Shown one piece after another: positions 1 to 12,959 of a DNA stretch of 64,000 bases. The translations under genes were made by a program, and so were the position numbers. The notes under the pieces are model-generated. The model searched no databases and was not told the origin of the DNA. It was given only the letters and a program-made list of their open reading frames with translations. The stretch's first letter is position 1. Every line of letters starts with the position of its first letter. The stretch is from Streptohalobacillus salinus (GTDB lineage: Bacteria > Bacillota > Bacilli > Bacillales > Amphibacillaceae), in assembly GCF_003201605.1 (NCBI RefSeq), contig NZ_QJJR01000003.1:62001-126000 (forward strand). The letters are read 5' to 3'.

Positions 1-103
1 TTCAAAAACACCCTAAATAAAAAGCAGCAAATCCATACGTATTTGCTCGTCACCTCACTGGATAACGCTTTAGTCATAAGCATGCAACATTTCCACTCAA
101 ACG

Positions 104-143
104 AAAAAGACTTTAACAAAAGGACTCACTCCCCGTTAAAGTC
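104..143 (-). terminator. Terminator after atpC
   Basis: A 9-bp stem (arms 109-117 and 135-143) is followed on the minus strand by a five-T run. It lies just past the atpC stop codon and would end the ATP synthase transcript. Confidence 0.8.
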
Positions 144-149
144 ATTTTC

Positions 150-554
150 TTATTGATTACCTGATATGTCTAAACGGTTAATCGCACGCTTTAGCGCCAT
201 TTCCGCACGTTTAAAGTCAACATGGTCTTTCTTCTGTTTAATCCGCCGTAAAGCACGTTCTTTTGCTTTACGGGCCCGTTCTACATCAATTTTCGCTGGC
301 GTCTCGGCAGATTGAGCGAGTATCGTGACATGATTATCAATCACTTCGACAAACCCACCACCAATTGCCACCCGCATTGATTCATTATTTCTTTTAAGGC
401 GGGCCGTGCTAATGATGAGTGGGGCAATCATTGCCGTGTGGTTCGGTAAAATACCGAGCTCACCTTGTTCAGCATGGACGACGACCATTTCAAACTCACC
501 ATCGACAATCTGACCATCCGGAGTAACGACCTCAACATATAAGGTTTGATCCAT
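150..554 (-). CDS. atpC: ATP synthase F1 epsilon subunit
   Basis: Epsilon subunit of the F1Fo ATP synthase (134 residues, normal length). It sits on the central stalk with gamma and couples and regulates rotation. An N-terminal beta-sandwich contains the family signature GELGILPNHTA around residue 31, followed by a C-terminal basic helical hairpin (residues 88-130) of the kind that can inhibit ATP hydrolysis. The ATG is preceded by AAGGAGGGG at good distance. It is the last gene of the atp operon, 14 bases after atpD, and is followed by a terminator. Confidence 0.97.
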   Translation of the reverse strand: MDQTLYVEVVTPDGQIVDGEFEMVVVHAEQGELGILPNHTAMIAPLIISTARLKRNNESMRVAIGGGFVEVIDNHVTILAQSAETPAKIDVERARKAKERALRRIKQKKDHVDFKRAEMALKRAINRLDISGNQ

Positions 555-568
555 CGAGAATCCCCTCC

Positions 569-2005
<1,437 letters not shown>

Positions 2006-2884
2006 TTAGCTTTGTTGGGCATCTGCGCCACTCACAATCTCCGCTATTTCTTGGGTAATCTTCGCTTGACGGGCACGGTTGTACTGCAAGCGTAAATCGC
2101 CAATCATGTTGTCGGCATTATCTGTTGCTGAGCGCATCGCATTCATTCGTGATGCATTCTCACTCGCCTTACTCTCTAAAAAGGCGCCATAGATTAAACT
2201 TTCCGCATATTGTGGCAATAGTGTTTTTAAAATTTGTTCCTCACTTGGTTCAAATAAAAACTGACTGTGCATCTCTTCTTTTAAGTCCGGGACCTCAGCT
2301 TCAGTGATCAACGGTAAAATCCGCTTGACTGTCACTTCTTGCACCATTGCTGACTGGTAATGATTATAGACCAAACGGAGTTCATCAAACTCGCCGTCAA
2401 TGTAAAACTGAACGGTATCGTAGGTCAAGTCCTCCAAATCACTGAAGTAAGGGTGATCCGGTAAGTCAGTCATCGAGCGCAACATCGGCATGTTGCGGTT
2501 TTTAAAGTACTCTTTCCCCATCCGACCAATCGCAATCAAGGTATACTCACTCTGGTGACGGTGGCGCTCACGAATCAAACGTTCGGTCTTCTTTAACACT
2601 TGTGAGTTAAACGGACCGGCAAGGCCACGATCGGCTGTCATTACCAAATAAGCAACTTTTTTGACGCGTCTTGGAATTAAAATCGGATGGTCATGATCAC
2701 CGTAACTGGCGACAATGTGACGCACCATTTTTTCGATTTTTTCCGCATAAGGAACAAAGGCTGTACTGGACGTTTCAGACTTCCCAAGTTTCGATGCGGC
2801 AACCATGTGCATCGCATTGGTAATCTGCTTCGTCTTTTCCGTAGATGAAATACGTTTCTGAATTTCTCTTAATGACGGAATCAT
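2006..2884 (-). CDS. atpG: ATP synthase F1 gamma subunit
   Basis: Gamma subunit (292 residues), the rotating central shaft of F1. The N-terminal helix begins with the typical SLREIQKRISSTEKTKQIT and the C-terminal helix ends with an NADNMIGDLRLQYNRARQA-type stretch, the two most conserved parts of the family and the parts that form the coiled shaft inside the alpha3beta3 ring. It is separated from atpA by 12 bases and from atpD by 30, so it is cotranscribed with both. Confidence 0.97.
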   Translation of the reverse strand: MIPSLREIQKRISSTEKTKQITNAMHMVAASKLGKSETSSTAFVPYAEKIEKMVRHIVASYGDHDHPILIPRRVKKVAYLVMTADRGLAGPFNSQVLKKTERLIRERHRHQSEYTLIAIGRMGKEYFKNRNMPMLRSMTDLPDHPYFSDLEDLTYDTVQFYIDGEFDELRLVYNHYQSAMVQEVTVKRILPLITEAEVPDLKEEMHSQFLFEPSEEQILKTLLPQYAESLIYGAFLESKASENASRMNAMRSATDNADNMIGDLRLQYNRARQAKITQEIAEIVSGADAQQS

Positions 2885-2896
2885 TGACGTCCCTCC

Positions 2897-4411
<1,515 letters not shown>

Positions 4412-4420
4412 TCACCCCTG

Positions 4421-4966
4421 TCATCGTTTATACAATGGCACAAAGTTTTGGCGCATTGTTTTTAATTTCTTTTTCACACTTGCATCATAGACCCGTTGAT
4501 TAATAACAATTTTAAAGCCACCTAAAACGTCTTCATCAATCACGTTCGCAAGTGTTAACTCTTTATAGCCGAATTTCTCAGCAAAGTGTGTTTCAATTTC
4601 AGTTAATTCAGCTGGACTCAGCGCCTTTACCGTCAATACTTTACCGACCCCAATCCCGCGTTGTTCGTTAAGCAAATATAAATAATGATCGACCATATGA
4701 GGCACATCGACCTCGGCATGGTGTTCAACCATAATCAGTAGTATCTTAACCACTTCACTTGAGAAGGTCATAAAGGTTGACTTAATAATCCGGGCGCGGT
4801 GCATCCATTGTTTCGGATCTTGTAAGAATTGAACAATATCTGATGGCTCGCTAAATGCTTGGCGAATCGCCATCAGTTCGCGTTCGATTAAATCTTCGTG
4901 GCCCCGTTCTACAGCCGCATCATATAACGCTTCTGCATAACGGCGGGCCTTTATTCGGTTTTTCAT
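4421..4966 (-). CDS. atpH: ATP synthase F1 delta subunit
   Basis: Delta subunit (181 residues), which links F1 alpha to the peripheral stalk b dimer. It has the usual N-terminal helical bundle starting RYAEALYDAAVERGH and the C-terminal motif DVLGGFKIVINQRVYDAS near residue 147. The start overlaps the atpF stop by four bases, typical of translational coupling in this operon. Confidence 0.95.
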   Translation of the reverse strand: MKNRIKARRYAEALYDAAVERGHEDLIERELMAIRQAFSEPSDIVQFLQDPKQWMHRARIIKSTFMTFSSEVVKILLIMVEHHAEVDVPHMVDHYLYLLNEQRGIGVGKVLTVKALSPAELTEIETHFAEKFGYKELTLANVIDEDVLGGFKIVINQRVYDASVKKKLKTMRQNFVPLYKR

Positions 4967-5490
4967 ACCAAATCGTCTCCTATAGTATCAAGACGTTCCT
5001 GAATCAAACGTTTTTGATCTTCTGGACTCATTTCTTTCTTAATGATGTCCATCGCAATCTGAAAGGCAATCTCCGCGACGGTTTCTTGCATCTCTTGGAA
5101 CGACTCTTTGCGTTCGTTCTCGATTTCATCTTCAGCATCCATTCGCATTTGACGCGCCGTTTGTTTTGCTTCTGAAACAATGGAGTCTTCCAGTTTCGTT
5201 GCCGATTGCTTCGCTTCAACAACTAAACGTTTTGCTTCTTTACGCGCTTCTAATAGCTTTTCATCTGCTTCAGATACATACTTTTCTGCTTCTTTACGTT
5301 TCGCTTGTGCCGTTTCAATTTCTGTTGCGACAAAGTTTTCTCGTTCTTCCATGACTTTGATGATCGGTGCCCAGGCAAACTTTCTAAGTAAGACTAATAA
5401 AATCGCAAAACTAACCAGCACCACGATGGTATCAACAATATAAAAACCACCAACAGTCGCGCCGAGTGTCATATTGATAGGTGTAAACAA
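4963..5490 (-). CDS. atpF: ATP synthase Fo b subunit
   Basis: Peripheral-stalk b subunit (175 residues): one N-terminal membrane helix (about residues 17-37), then a long charged coiled coil rich in E, K and A that dimerises and holds delta/F1. The chosen start is a TTG codon, because AGGAG lies nine bases upstream, while the first ATG (residue 7) has no ribosome site at a proper distance. It overlaps atpH by four bases. Confidence 0.93.
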   Translation of the reverse strand: MFTPINMTLGATVGGFYIVDTIVVLVSFAILLVLLRKFAWAPIIKVMEERENFVATEIETAQAKRKEAEKYVSEADEKLLEARKEAKRLVVEAKQSATKLEDSIVSEAKQTARQMRMDAEDEIENERKESFQEMQETVAEIAFQIAMDIIKKEMSPEDQKRLIQERLDTIGDDLV

Positions 5491-5566
5491 GGTCTCCCAC
5501 TCCTTTCTTCCTTCACTCGCTTTTATCTCTTCAGCAAGTGTGCAAATGTTACTGTTTCAATTGGTT

Positions 5567-5868
<302 letters not shown>

Positions 5869-5920
5869 TGACTTGCTTATTTTTACGTGTAACGATTGAG
5901 ACATCATCCATAAGCGCTGT

Positions 5921-6631
5921 CTAGTGATCAATGACTTTATGTGACATGTACACCATGGATAATGTCGTAAAGATAAAGGCTTGAATCGCGCCAACAAAGA
6001 GACTAAAGCCTTGCCATAATAACATTGGAATAATGGCACCGAGTACGGTTACGGATGCCATTCCAGCGAGCAAACTTAAAAGAATCTCACCGGCAAAGAT
6101 GTTTCCGTATAAACGAAAACCTAAGGTCATTGTATTGGTGAACTCCTCAATTAATTTAAATGGCAGCATGATGGATACCGGCGTGATAAACCCTTTTGCG
6201 TATTTTTTCGCGCTACGCATTTTCACACCATAATAGTTTGATAAAATAATTACAAAAGCTGCAAGCGTTAAGGTTACCCCTGCGTCAGCCGTTGGTGACT
6301 TCCAGTAAACGTCCCCGTTATAAACACCGACAACCATAATCCCTAAAATGTTACTAATAAAAATAAAGGTAATTAACGTCAGTGCGAGCGGTAAGAACTT
6401 TTTACCGGTCCGCCAGTCCATTGAGTCATTAATGATGCCTTTGACGAAATCAACTAAATATTCAACAGCGTTTTGTATCCCGGTTGGCTTCATCTTTAAG
6501 TTGCGGGTCGCAAGAACCGCTAAGACAAAGGTCACCACACAGGAGACAAGCATCATCACCACGGTTGAAACATTCATGCTTAACCAAGGAATCCCAAAGA
6601 TATTCTCGATAATGGGTGCACCATGATCCAT
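5921..6631 (-). CDS. atpB: ATP synthase Fo a subunit
   Basis: Stator a subunit (236 residues) with the half-channels for ion transfer to the c ring. Several membrane helices are evident. The conserved block EEFTNTMTLGFRLYGNIFAG contains the essential arginine, followed by E after AG; the later QAFIFTTLSMVYMSHK block is also typical. Eight residues after the arginine there is glycine, not the lysine reported for alkaliphilic Bacillus. The ATG at 6629-6631 follows a G-rich ribosome site. Confidence 0.96.
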   Translation of the reverse strand: MDHGAPIIENIFGIPWLSMNVSTVVMMLVSCVVTFVLAVLATRNLKMKPTGIQNAVEYLVDFVKGIINDSMDWRTGKKFLPLALTLITFIFISNILGIMVVGVYNGDVYWKSPTADAGVTLTLAAFVIILSNYYGVKMRSAKKYAKGFITPVSIMLPFKLIEEFTNTMTLGFRLYGNIFAGEILLSLLAGMASVTVLGAIIPMLLWQGFSLFVGAIQAFIFTTLSMVYMSHKVIDH

Positions 6632-6655
6632 TCTATTTTCCCCCTTCTCTTTAGA

Positions 6656-7024
6656 TTAGTCTTTGTTAACGACAAAAAACGCCGTCCCTAACACAATCAC
6701 GTACTTTAACATTAAACCTATAATTACTGCGTAAAGGTTGATTGCTTCAGGAAAACGCAAACTTAGGACAACGACAAGTAAAGCTGCGCCAATTCGGCTA
6801 ATTGTCCCAGCTAGTATAAAGCGTTTATTCCCCTCAACAATCCGAACGAGTTGTTCGGTTTCTTTTTGAAGTAACCATAAGTTTATGTAGCTTACACTCG
6901 CACCGAGTAGTAAACCAACTAAAACAGGATGTGCCATAGAGATAAGCGTCAGTGTGATTAGTAAGCAGATGCTCCATTTAAAGATACGGTGTTGCCATTT
7001 CATTAAGTGTTGATAATTCTCCAC
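6656..7024 (-). CDS. atpI: ATP synthase protein I
   Basis: AtpI-type protein (122 residues, four predicted membrane helices), first gene of the atp operon. In other bacteria AtpI assists c-ring assembly or magnesium supply; here the assignment rests on position, length and hydrophobic pattern, since the family is poorly conserved. The start is GTG with AGGTGG eight bases upstream. It lies 24 bases before atpB. Confidence 0.8.
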   Translation of the reverse strand: MENYQHLMKWQHRIFKWSICLLITLTLISMAHPVLVGLLLGASVSYINLWLLQKETEQLVRIVEGNKRFILAGTISRIGAALLVVVLSLRFPEAINLYAVIIGLMLKYVIVLGTAFFVVNKD

Positions 7025-7070
7025 ATCTTTACCACCTTTTCACACACGTCTATAACCGTCGACTATTCAC

Positions 7071-7079
7071 ATTATAGCA
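7071..7079 (-). promoter_or_regulatory. Extended -10 promoter of the atp operon
   Basis: On the minus strand TGCTATAAT (extended -10) lies 47 bases before the atpI start. No good -35 is seen at 17 bases, which an extended -10 can tolerate. Confidence 0.5.
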
Positions 7080-7122
7080 CCAAATTTATAAAATGCATCC
7101 CAATCACTAGAATTTCCTCACA

Positions 7123-7136
7123 TAAAAACGTTTTCA
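7123..7136 (-). promoter_or_regulatory. Candidate cre box upstream of the atp promoter
   Basis: The minus-strand word TGAAAACGTTTTTA matches 13 of 14 positions of the CcpA consensus TGWAANCGNTNWCA. Its centre lies about 64 bases upstream of the start expected from the extended -10 at 7071-7079. The rest of the 358-base gap (7137-7330) shows nothing I can name. Confidence 0.35.
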
Positions 7137-7336
7137 ATGTGCTTTTTTCTGAATAAACCGCTTTATTCTTGCGGATTACGTAAACCTCAGTAAAAACGTA
7201 GGTTTAATGCACATGTGCTTGGGTGCAGCCTATTATTCGGTACCCCTTACATATATAGGCACACGTAACTAGCTACGGTGATGACGTTGCGTTATTTGGT
7301 AGCGCCTCCCCTTTCTTTGTCAACCAATTAAAGACC

Positions 7337-7366
7337 AAAAAACTCGCCTGAGCTCAGGCGAGTTTT
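7337..7366 (-). terminator. Terminator after the GH31 remnant
   Basis: A perfect palindromic stem AAAACTCGCCTGAG with its complement (7339-7366), flanked by T on either strand, lies 17 bases past the GH31 stop. Confidence 0.8.
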
Positions 7367-7382
7367 AGTCGATGCTTTTTCT

Positions 7383-9107
7383 TCAACTGTCGTGTGCATT
7401 GTCTTTTATGAGGATGCGACTAACAAATTGCATTTTGTCGTTTAATCGAATGTTTTCTTCTTTTATCGCACCGTGAATAATAAAAATGCGTTCTTCCCAA
7501 TCCGGTGAATAACCGTTTATCTTTTCGTGCGTTGTAATTGTTAATTGATCAGCGCTAGCTTCCATGTGAATGTCACACTCAAAGCATGCGCCTGTTTCAT
7601 GGTTGAGAGACAAGCCATCATCTTCATAAAGGGTATATGACTTCGACTCATTTGCTTGAGGATAGAGATGGATAAAAAGTTGCTTATCTTTTTCATTTGT
7701 TGACGCTTTTGGCGCTGTTAGTGGAATAATCGCACCTTCCTTAATAAAGATCGGCAGGGTATCGATATCCGCATAGACCAAATGATATTTTCCGCCAACT
7801 CTTTTTTGGTCGGTCCAATAATCAATCCAGGTTCCTTCTGGCAGATACACAACGCGGTGATTTGTAGAGGGCGTCAAAATTGGTGCGACCAAAACGTCTT
7901 CGCCTACCATGAATTGATCATATATATTAACCGTCTGTTCATCATATGGAAATTCTAATAACAATGGCCGCATAACGGGCATGCCTGTGCGACTTGCTTC
8001 TTTAAAAACATTATACAGGTACGGTAACCACACGTACCGTTCTTCAATATAGCGTTTAATCATTTCTTCATAACGTGTACCAAACGACCATAGTTCTTGA
8101 TGGATAGAGTTTAACACACTATGGTTTCTAAAGTATGGTGTGAATAAACCGACTTGTGTCCAACGCGTTAATAATTCCCCGTTTGAATCATTCGCAAATC
8201 CACCGACATCAGGACCACAAAAAGCAACGCCAGAAAGCTCAAGATTCATACACATCGGTAAAGCCATTTGTAGATGCTCCCAAAAACTCCGGTTATCCCC
8301 TGTCCACACGGTGGCATACCTCTGGATCCCTGCATAACCTGCCCGTATTAAGACAAAGGGTCGCTTATTTGCTAACTCATCTTTTAACCCTTCGTGCGTT
8401 GTTGCACCCATCATCATGCCATAAATATTGTGCAACTCACCGTGCGTTTTCGGCTGACCGTTGTTCTCATGAATAACCGCTAAATCCATTGTCTTCGTTT
8501 CATTAAAAACCGAGGGTTCATTCATATCATTCCATACCCCTTCAATCCCTAAATCGGTATAAAATTTGTGCTGTTTCCCCCACCATCGCCGGGTTTTCTC
8601 ATTTGTGAAATCAGGAAATGCACTTCGCCCCGGCCAGACATCGCCATGGTAAACGTCACCTTTGCTGTATTTACAAAAATGGCTTTCATTTGTCTCTTCA
8701 CGGTAAATCGGATAATTCTCACCCGCTTTCACACCAGGGTCGACAATGGGCACTACCCGAATACCATCTTTCCTTAACTCTTCGATTAATTTTTTCGGGT
8801 TTGGAAACCGGTTTGAGTCAAAGGTAAACACGCGGTACTCATCCATGTAATGGATATCTAAGTAAATCGCATCTAGCGGTACCCGCTTTGCTTTAAATGT
8901 TTCAACTAATTCTCGCACTTCTTTTTCTGACTTGTAACTATAGCGCGACTGGTGGTAACCCAATGACCACTTCGGTGGTAATGGCATCTTGCCCGTTATC
9001 GTCGTGTATTGTTGAAGCACGCCTTTAGCTGTCGACCCAATGAATAGATAGTAATCCAACTGTTTCGAATCAACCGTGAAACGATAGGTCGTTAACGACG
9101 ATTCGCT
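7383..9107 (-). pseudogene. GH31 alpha-glucosidase, 5'-truncated
   Basis: Glycoside hydrolase family 31 (alpha-glucosidase type) catalytic and C-terminal domains. The nucleophile region WNDMNEPSVF, the acid/base region WTGDNRSFWEHL and the substrate loop KWSLGYHQSRYSY are intact. Homology reads in frame up to an in-frame stop at 9108-9110 (TYRFTVDSKQLDYY precedes the first possible start), so the roughly 200-residue N-terminal beta-sandwich of the family is absent. Only 136 bases, holding the wecB terminator, remain upstream. The only candidate start, TTG at 9059, has no ribosome site. Probably a deletion remnant; a short functional protein is possible but unlikely. Confidence 0.75.
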
Positions 9108-9164
9108 TTATTTTCTGCTTGTGCGTTAAAACACTTGAGCGTTAAGATTTGGCACCAATAATGA

Positions 9165-9204
9165 TAAAAGCGCCCACACCATGAGAACAGTTCCTCATGG
9201 TGTG
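9165..9204 (-). terminator. Terminator after wecB
   Basis: An 11-bp perfect stem (9175-9185/9194-9204) followed on the minus strand by a short GC stretch and four T. Confidence 0.7.
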
Positions 9205-9246
9205 AACGCGAATTGCTTTCGTAACATCAATAGCTAGAAAGGCGCT

Positions 9247-10392
9247 TTATTCGACAGTAAAGTCTGCTGGTCGTTCGTTACGCTGTGCAAAGTGATAACG
9301 AATCGCTTCACAAATCCGTGCACTTGCCTTGCCATCGCCATAGGGATTGGACGCTTTTGCCATCTGATTATAGCTGTCCTGGTCACTTAATAATGTATCA
9401 GCAAGATTAAAAATCGTCTCCTCATCCGTTCCGGCCAGTTTCAACGTCCCACTTGCCACACCTTCTGGTCGTTCCGTGGTATCACGTAAAACAAGAACGG
9501 GTACACCGAGTGAAGGTGCTTCTTCTTGGACACCACCAGAATCGGTTAAAATCAATTCGGCACGTGACTGAAAGTTATGAAAGTCAACCACGTCTAGTGG
9601 TGGGATTAAATCAATCCGGTCATGTTCACCTAAAATCTTATTCGCCGCCTCTTGGACGAGTGGGTTTAAGTGCACGGGATAAACAACATGAATATCTTCG
9701 TGAGCATCGACCAACCGACGAATCGCTCGGAACATCTGTTGCATATTCTCACCTAAATTCTCACGGCGGTGTGCTGTCATTAACACCAAGCGTTTCTCAC
9801 CAATCGTATCAAGTAACGGGTGCGTGTATGTAGCGGTCACCGTGGTGTTTAACGCATCAATGGCAGTGTTCCCCGTAATAAAGATCGTTTCTTCCTGTTT
9901 GTTTTCGGTTAATAAGTTCTCTTTTGATTGGGTAGTCGGAGCAAAATGCAGATCACTCATAACCCCCGTCAATTGACGGTTTATCTCTTCAGGAAAGGGC
10001 GAATACTTGTCCCACGTTCGTAGGCCTGCTTCAACGTGACCGACCGCGACTTGATTGTAGTACGCTGCAAGCGAGGCAGCGAATGTCGTCGTGGTGTCCC
10101 CATGTGCTAAAACAATGTCAGGTTTCGCTTCCCTAATAACTTCATCTAAGCCCATTAAGGCACGGGTTGTCACCCCGGCAAGGGTTTGTTTCGGTTGCAT
10201 AATATTTAAATCATAGGTCGGGGTGATACCGAAGATTGATAAGACCTGGTCTAACATTTCTCGGTGTTGCGCCGTTACCGTTACAATTGTTTCAAATTGG
10301 TCACTACGCTTCTGCAGTTCTAACACCAGTGGTGCCATTTTAATCGCTTCCGGACGCGTTCCGAAAACAGGCATGACTTTAATCTTCTTCAT
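9247..10392 (-). CDS. wecB: UDP-N-acetylglucosamine 2-epimerase (non-hydrolysing)
   Basis: Interconverts UDP-GlcNAc and UDP-ManNAc in the cytoplasm (381 residues, full length), supplying ManNAc for teichoic acid linkage units or other envelope polymers. The N-terminal GTRPEAIKMAPL, the VHGDT-like VLAHGDTTT, the TAHRRENLGENM segment and the LTDSGGVQEEAPSLGVPVL block are all present. AGGAG precedes the ATG. The product could also feed the sugar dehydrogenase at 51053. Its slot between upp and the atp operon is common in Bacillaceae. Also known as mnaA. Confidence 0.95.
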   Translation of the reverse strand: MKKIKVMPVFGTRPEAIKMAPLVLELQKRSDQFETIVTVTAQHREMLDQVLSIFGITPTYDLNIMQPKQTLAGVTTRALMGLDEVIREAKPDIVLAHGDTTTTFAASLAAYYNQVAVGHVEAGLRTWDKYSPFPEEINRQLTGVMSDLHFAPTTQSKENLLTENKQEETIFITGNTAIDALNTTVTATYTHPLLDTIGEKRLVLMTAHRRENLGENMQQMFRAIRRLVDAHEDIHVVYPVHLNPLVQEAANKILGEHDRIDLIPPLDVVDFHNFQSRAELILTDSGGVQEEAPSLGVPVLVLRDTTERPEGVASGTLKLAGTDEETIFNLADTLLSDQDSYNQMAKASNPYGDGKASARICEAIRYHFAQRNERPADFTVE

Positions 10393-10438
10393 CTTTATGT
10401 ACTCCTTTGTTGATCGATTTTTTGATGATGATGCATCT

Positions 10439-10447
10439 AATATAGCA
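10439..10447 (-). promoter_or_regulatory. Extended -10 promoter of wecB
   Basis: Minus-strand TGCTATATT lies 47 bases upstream of the wecB ATG. The remaining gap up to the upp terminator (10448-10735) contains no open frame or motif that I can support. Confidence 0.45.
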
Positions 10448-10735
10448 CAATCTGACTTGCTTTTAAATCAATAGGATAACCCTTTCCCTACTGGTATTAA
10501 AGGCGAGTGCTAGAAGCAGCAACCCTGCAATCCGCACTGCGCGTTTAAACGTTTCCTTTGTCTCACTACCTTGAGTAACGCCTAAGCTTGATCCGTTGTT
10601 TTATGTCCCTTTCTTATTCATTCTCTGGCCTATCCGCTAAATACTATAGCGACTAAAACAAAACTTTTTTATTTTGCCGCTAGCTAGGCACAGATTATTT
10701 GTTAAAGGGATGACGCGTTAACGCTTGTCTTGCCA

Positions 10736-10777
10736 AAATAAAAATGCACGAAAGCCTTAAGACCTTCATGCATTGCT
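10736..10777 (-). terminator. Terminator after upp
   Basis: An imperfect stem of about 11 bp built on AATGCA/TGCATT, followed on the minus strand by TTTTATTTT, 20-odd bases past the upp stop. Confidence 0.75.
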
Positions 10778-10798
10778 CGTATCACTATTAAACAGGTA

Positions 10799-11428
10799 TT
10801 ACTTCGTTCCGTATAAACGGTCACCAGCATCACCAAGACCTGGGACAATATATCCGTGATCATTCAGCTTCTCATCCATGGCTGCAAGATAAATATCCAC
10901 TTCTGGATGTGCTTCACGAATCGCTTCGACACCTTCTGGTGCGGCAATCAGACACATCAGTTTGATGCTTTTAGCGCCACGGTTTTTTAGTGACTGAATC
11001 GCATCACTTGCACTCCCGCCAGTCGCAAGCATCGGATCAACCACAATTAAATCACGCTCTTCAATATCGTTTGGCATTTTAAAGTAATATTCATGTGGCA
11101 TTAATGTATCCGGATCACGGTATAGCCCAACATGACCAACTTTTGCTGTTGGAATGTGACGAAGTACGCCTTCTACCATTCCTAACCCGGCACGTAATAT
11201 TGGAACAATCCCGATTTTCTTACCCGTCAACACGTACGACTTTGTCGTTGTTACAGGGGTTTCAATCGTTACCTCTTCGACTGGTAAATCACGGGTGATT
11301 TCATAAGCCATTAATCCAGCGATTTCATCAACCAATTCCCGAAATTCTTTCGTGCCTGTTTCTGTTTTTCTTACGTACGTTAACTTATGCTGGATTAAAG
11401 GGTGATCTAATACAAATACATTTCCCAT
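10799..11428 (-). CDS. upp: Uracil phosphoribosyltransferase
   Basis: Pyrimidine salvage: uracil plus PRPP gives UMP. With the start at the second of two adjacent ATGs (11426-11428) the protein is 209 residues, the same as the B. subtilis enzyme, beginning [20 protein letters not shown]; the ribosome site GAGGAG is eight bases upstream. The PRPP-binding loop [14 protein letters not shown] and the uracil-binding C-terminus ([17 protein letters not shown]) are intact. A well-formed promoter lies 65 bases upstream. Confidence 0.97.
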   Translation of the reverse strand: MGNVFVLDHPLIQHKLTYVRKTETGTKEFRELVDEIAGLMAYEITRDLPVEEVTIETPVTTTKSYVLTGKKIGIVPILRAGLGMVEGVLRHIPTAKVGHVGLYRDPDTLMPHEYYFKMPNDIEERDLIVVDPMLATGGSASDAIQSLKNRGAKSIKLMCLIAAPEGVEAIREAHPEVDIYLAAMDEKLNDHGYIVPGLGDAGDRLYGTK

Positions 11429-11492
11429 CATATACGCTCCTCGTCTTCGATATTTAGGCTCAACCGATAGCCCGGTAAACACACTACTTAAA

Positions 11493-11521
11493 AGTGTACC
11501 TTTAAAACAAGTTCGTTTCAA
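11493..11521 (-). promoter_or_regulatory. SigA-type promoter of upp
   Basis: Minus strand: -35 TTGAAA (11516-11521), 17-base spacer, -10 TACACT (11493-11498). An inverted repeat TGTCAC/GTGACA with 6-base loop (11560-11577) lies further upstream and could be an operator. Confidence 0.6.
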
Positions 11522-11605
11522 GTCTATTTATTGATTTCGATATACTTTCTCGGTCGGTGTGTCACAAGCTAGTGACAACTAAATGAAGCGCAGTGGCTAC
11601 CCATT

Positions 11606-11633
11606 GAAAAAGAGCACCTAAAGGAGGCGCTCT
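11606..11633 (-). terminator. Terminator after glyA
   Basis: A 9-bp stem AGAGCGCCT/AGGTGCTCT (one G-U pair) followed by five T on the minus strand. Confidence 0.85.
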
Positions 11634-11663
11634 TCTGAATTGAACCGTTATGTTAAAAACTGA

Positions 11664-12899
11664 TTATTTGTAAAGGGGAAACCGGTCGGCCAATTGCTTG
11701 ACACGAAGACGCGCTTCCGCTTTTTTCTCTTCATCATCTAAATGTTTTAAAGTGAGGGCAATAATCTGACCCACTTCTTTTAACTCGTCCTCTTTGAAAC
11801 CACGTGTCGTTACCGCTGCCGTCCCGACTCTGACACCACTTGTTACAAAAGGCGATTCCGGATCGAAAGGAATGGTATTTTTATTAGTGGTAATGCCAAT
11901 GTCATCAAGGGCTTCTTCAGCGACTTTACCGGTAATCCCTAAACTTGTAACGTCAAGTAAAAGCAGATGATTATCTGTTCCGCCAGAAACAAGACGAATC
12001 CCTTCAGCTGTTAACGATGCTGCAAATGCTTTGGCATTCTTCTTGATTTGAACAGCATAATCTTTAAAGCTTGGTTCCAAGGCCTCTTTAAAGGCAGCGG
12101 CTTTCGCTGCAATCACGTGCATTAACGGGCCACCTTGAATCCCAGGAAAGACAGCCTTATCAATTTGTTTGGCATACTTTTCTTTTGTTAAAATCATTCC
12201 ACCACGTGGGCCACGGAGTGTCTTATGCGTTGTTGTTGTTACAAAATCACTAAAAGGAACAGGATCTGGATGTTCACCGACAGCAACTAAACCAGCAATG
12301 TGCGCCATATCAACCATCAAATAGGCCCCGACTTCATCGGCAATTGCACGGAATTTTTCAAAGTCAATTTCACGTGGGTACGCACTAGCACCCGCAACAA
12401 TTAATTTTGGCTTAACCGCTAACGCTTTCTCACGAACCACATCATAATCAAGTATTTCTGTCTCTTTATCCACACCGTACTCTTCGAAGTTATAGAGCTT
12501 TCCACTAAAGTTTACTGGGCTACCATGCGTTAAGTGACCACCGTGTGATAAGTTCATTCCTAGTACCGTATCGCCCGGTTCTAAGAAGGCATGATAAACA
12601 GCCATGTTAGCTTGAGCACCTGAATGTGGTTGGACATTGGCGTGTTCAGCACCAAAAATTTTCTTAGCTCGATCACGCGCTAAGTTTTCAGCAATATCAA
12701 CATACTCACAACCGCCATAGTAGCGCTTATCAGGATAACCTTCGGCGTACTTGTTTGTTAAAACGGATCCTTGTGCTTCCATGACCGTTTCAGAAACGAA
12801 ATTCTCTGAGGCGATTAACTCAATCTTGTCATTCTGACGCCCACGTTCTAATTCAATTGCTTCAAATAGCTCAACATCATTCGCTTGTACATGTTTCAT
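11664..12899 (-). CDS. glyA: Serine hydroxymethyltransferase
   Basis: PLP enzyme converting serine and tetrahydrofolate to glycine and 5,10-methylene-THF, the main one-carbon source. The internal start at 12899 ([12 protein letters not shown]) is chosen because it matches the family N-terminus and has GGGGG upstream; the protein is then 411 residues. The signatures [12 protein letters not shown] and the PLP-lysine motif [15 protein letters not shown] are intact. It ends the rpiB-ywlG-glyA run. Confidence 0.97.
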   Translation of the reverse strand: MKHVQANDVELFEAIELERGRQNDKIELIASENFVSETVMEAQGSVLTNKYAEGYPDKRYYGGCEYVDIAENLARDRAKKIFGAEHANVQPHSGAQANMAVYHAFLEPGDTVLGMNLSHGGHLTHGSPVNFSGKLYNFEEYGVDKETEILDYDVVREKALAVKPKLIVAGASAYPREIDFEKFRAIADEVGAYLMVDMAHIAGLVAVGEHPDPVPFSDFVTTTTHKTLRGPRGGMILTKEKYAKQIDKAVFPGIQGGPLMHVIAAKAAAFKEALEPSFKDYAVQIKKNAKAFAASLTAEGIRLVSGGTDNHLLLLDVTSLGITGKVAEEALDDIGITTNKNTIPFDPESPFVTSGVRVGTAAVTTRGFKEDELKEVGQIIALTLKHLDDEEKKAEARLRVKQLADRFPLYK

Positions 12900-12959
12900 C
12901 CAGTTTGTTCCCCCTTGATTTCTCTTGTTTTTTATAAGAAAAGGCCTCACACCTTCTAC

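Noticed and set aside
5921-6631. Alkaliphile-type lysine in the ATP synthase a subunit
   Set aside because: The lysine before IEEFTN is not the reported alkaliphile residue. That residue lies eight positions after the essential arginine, where this protein has glycine.
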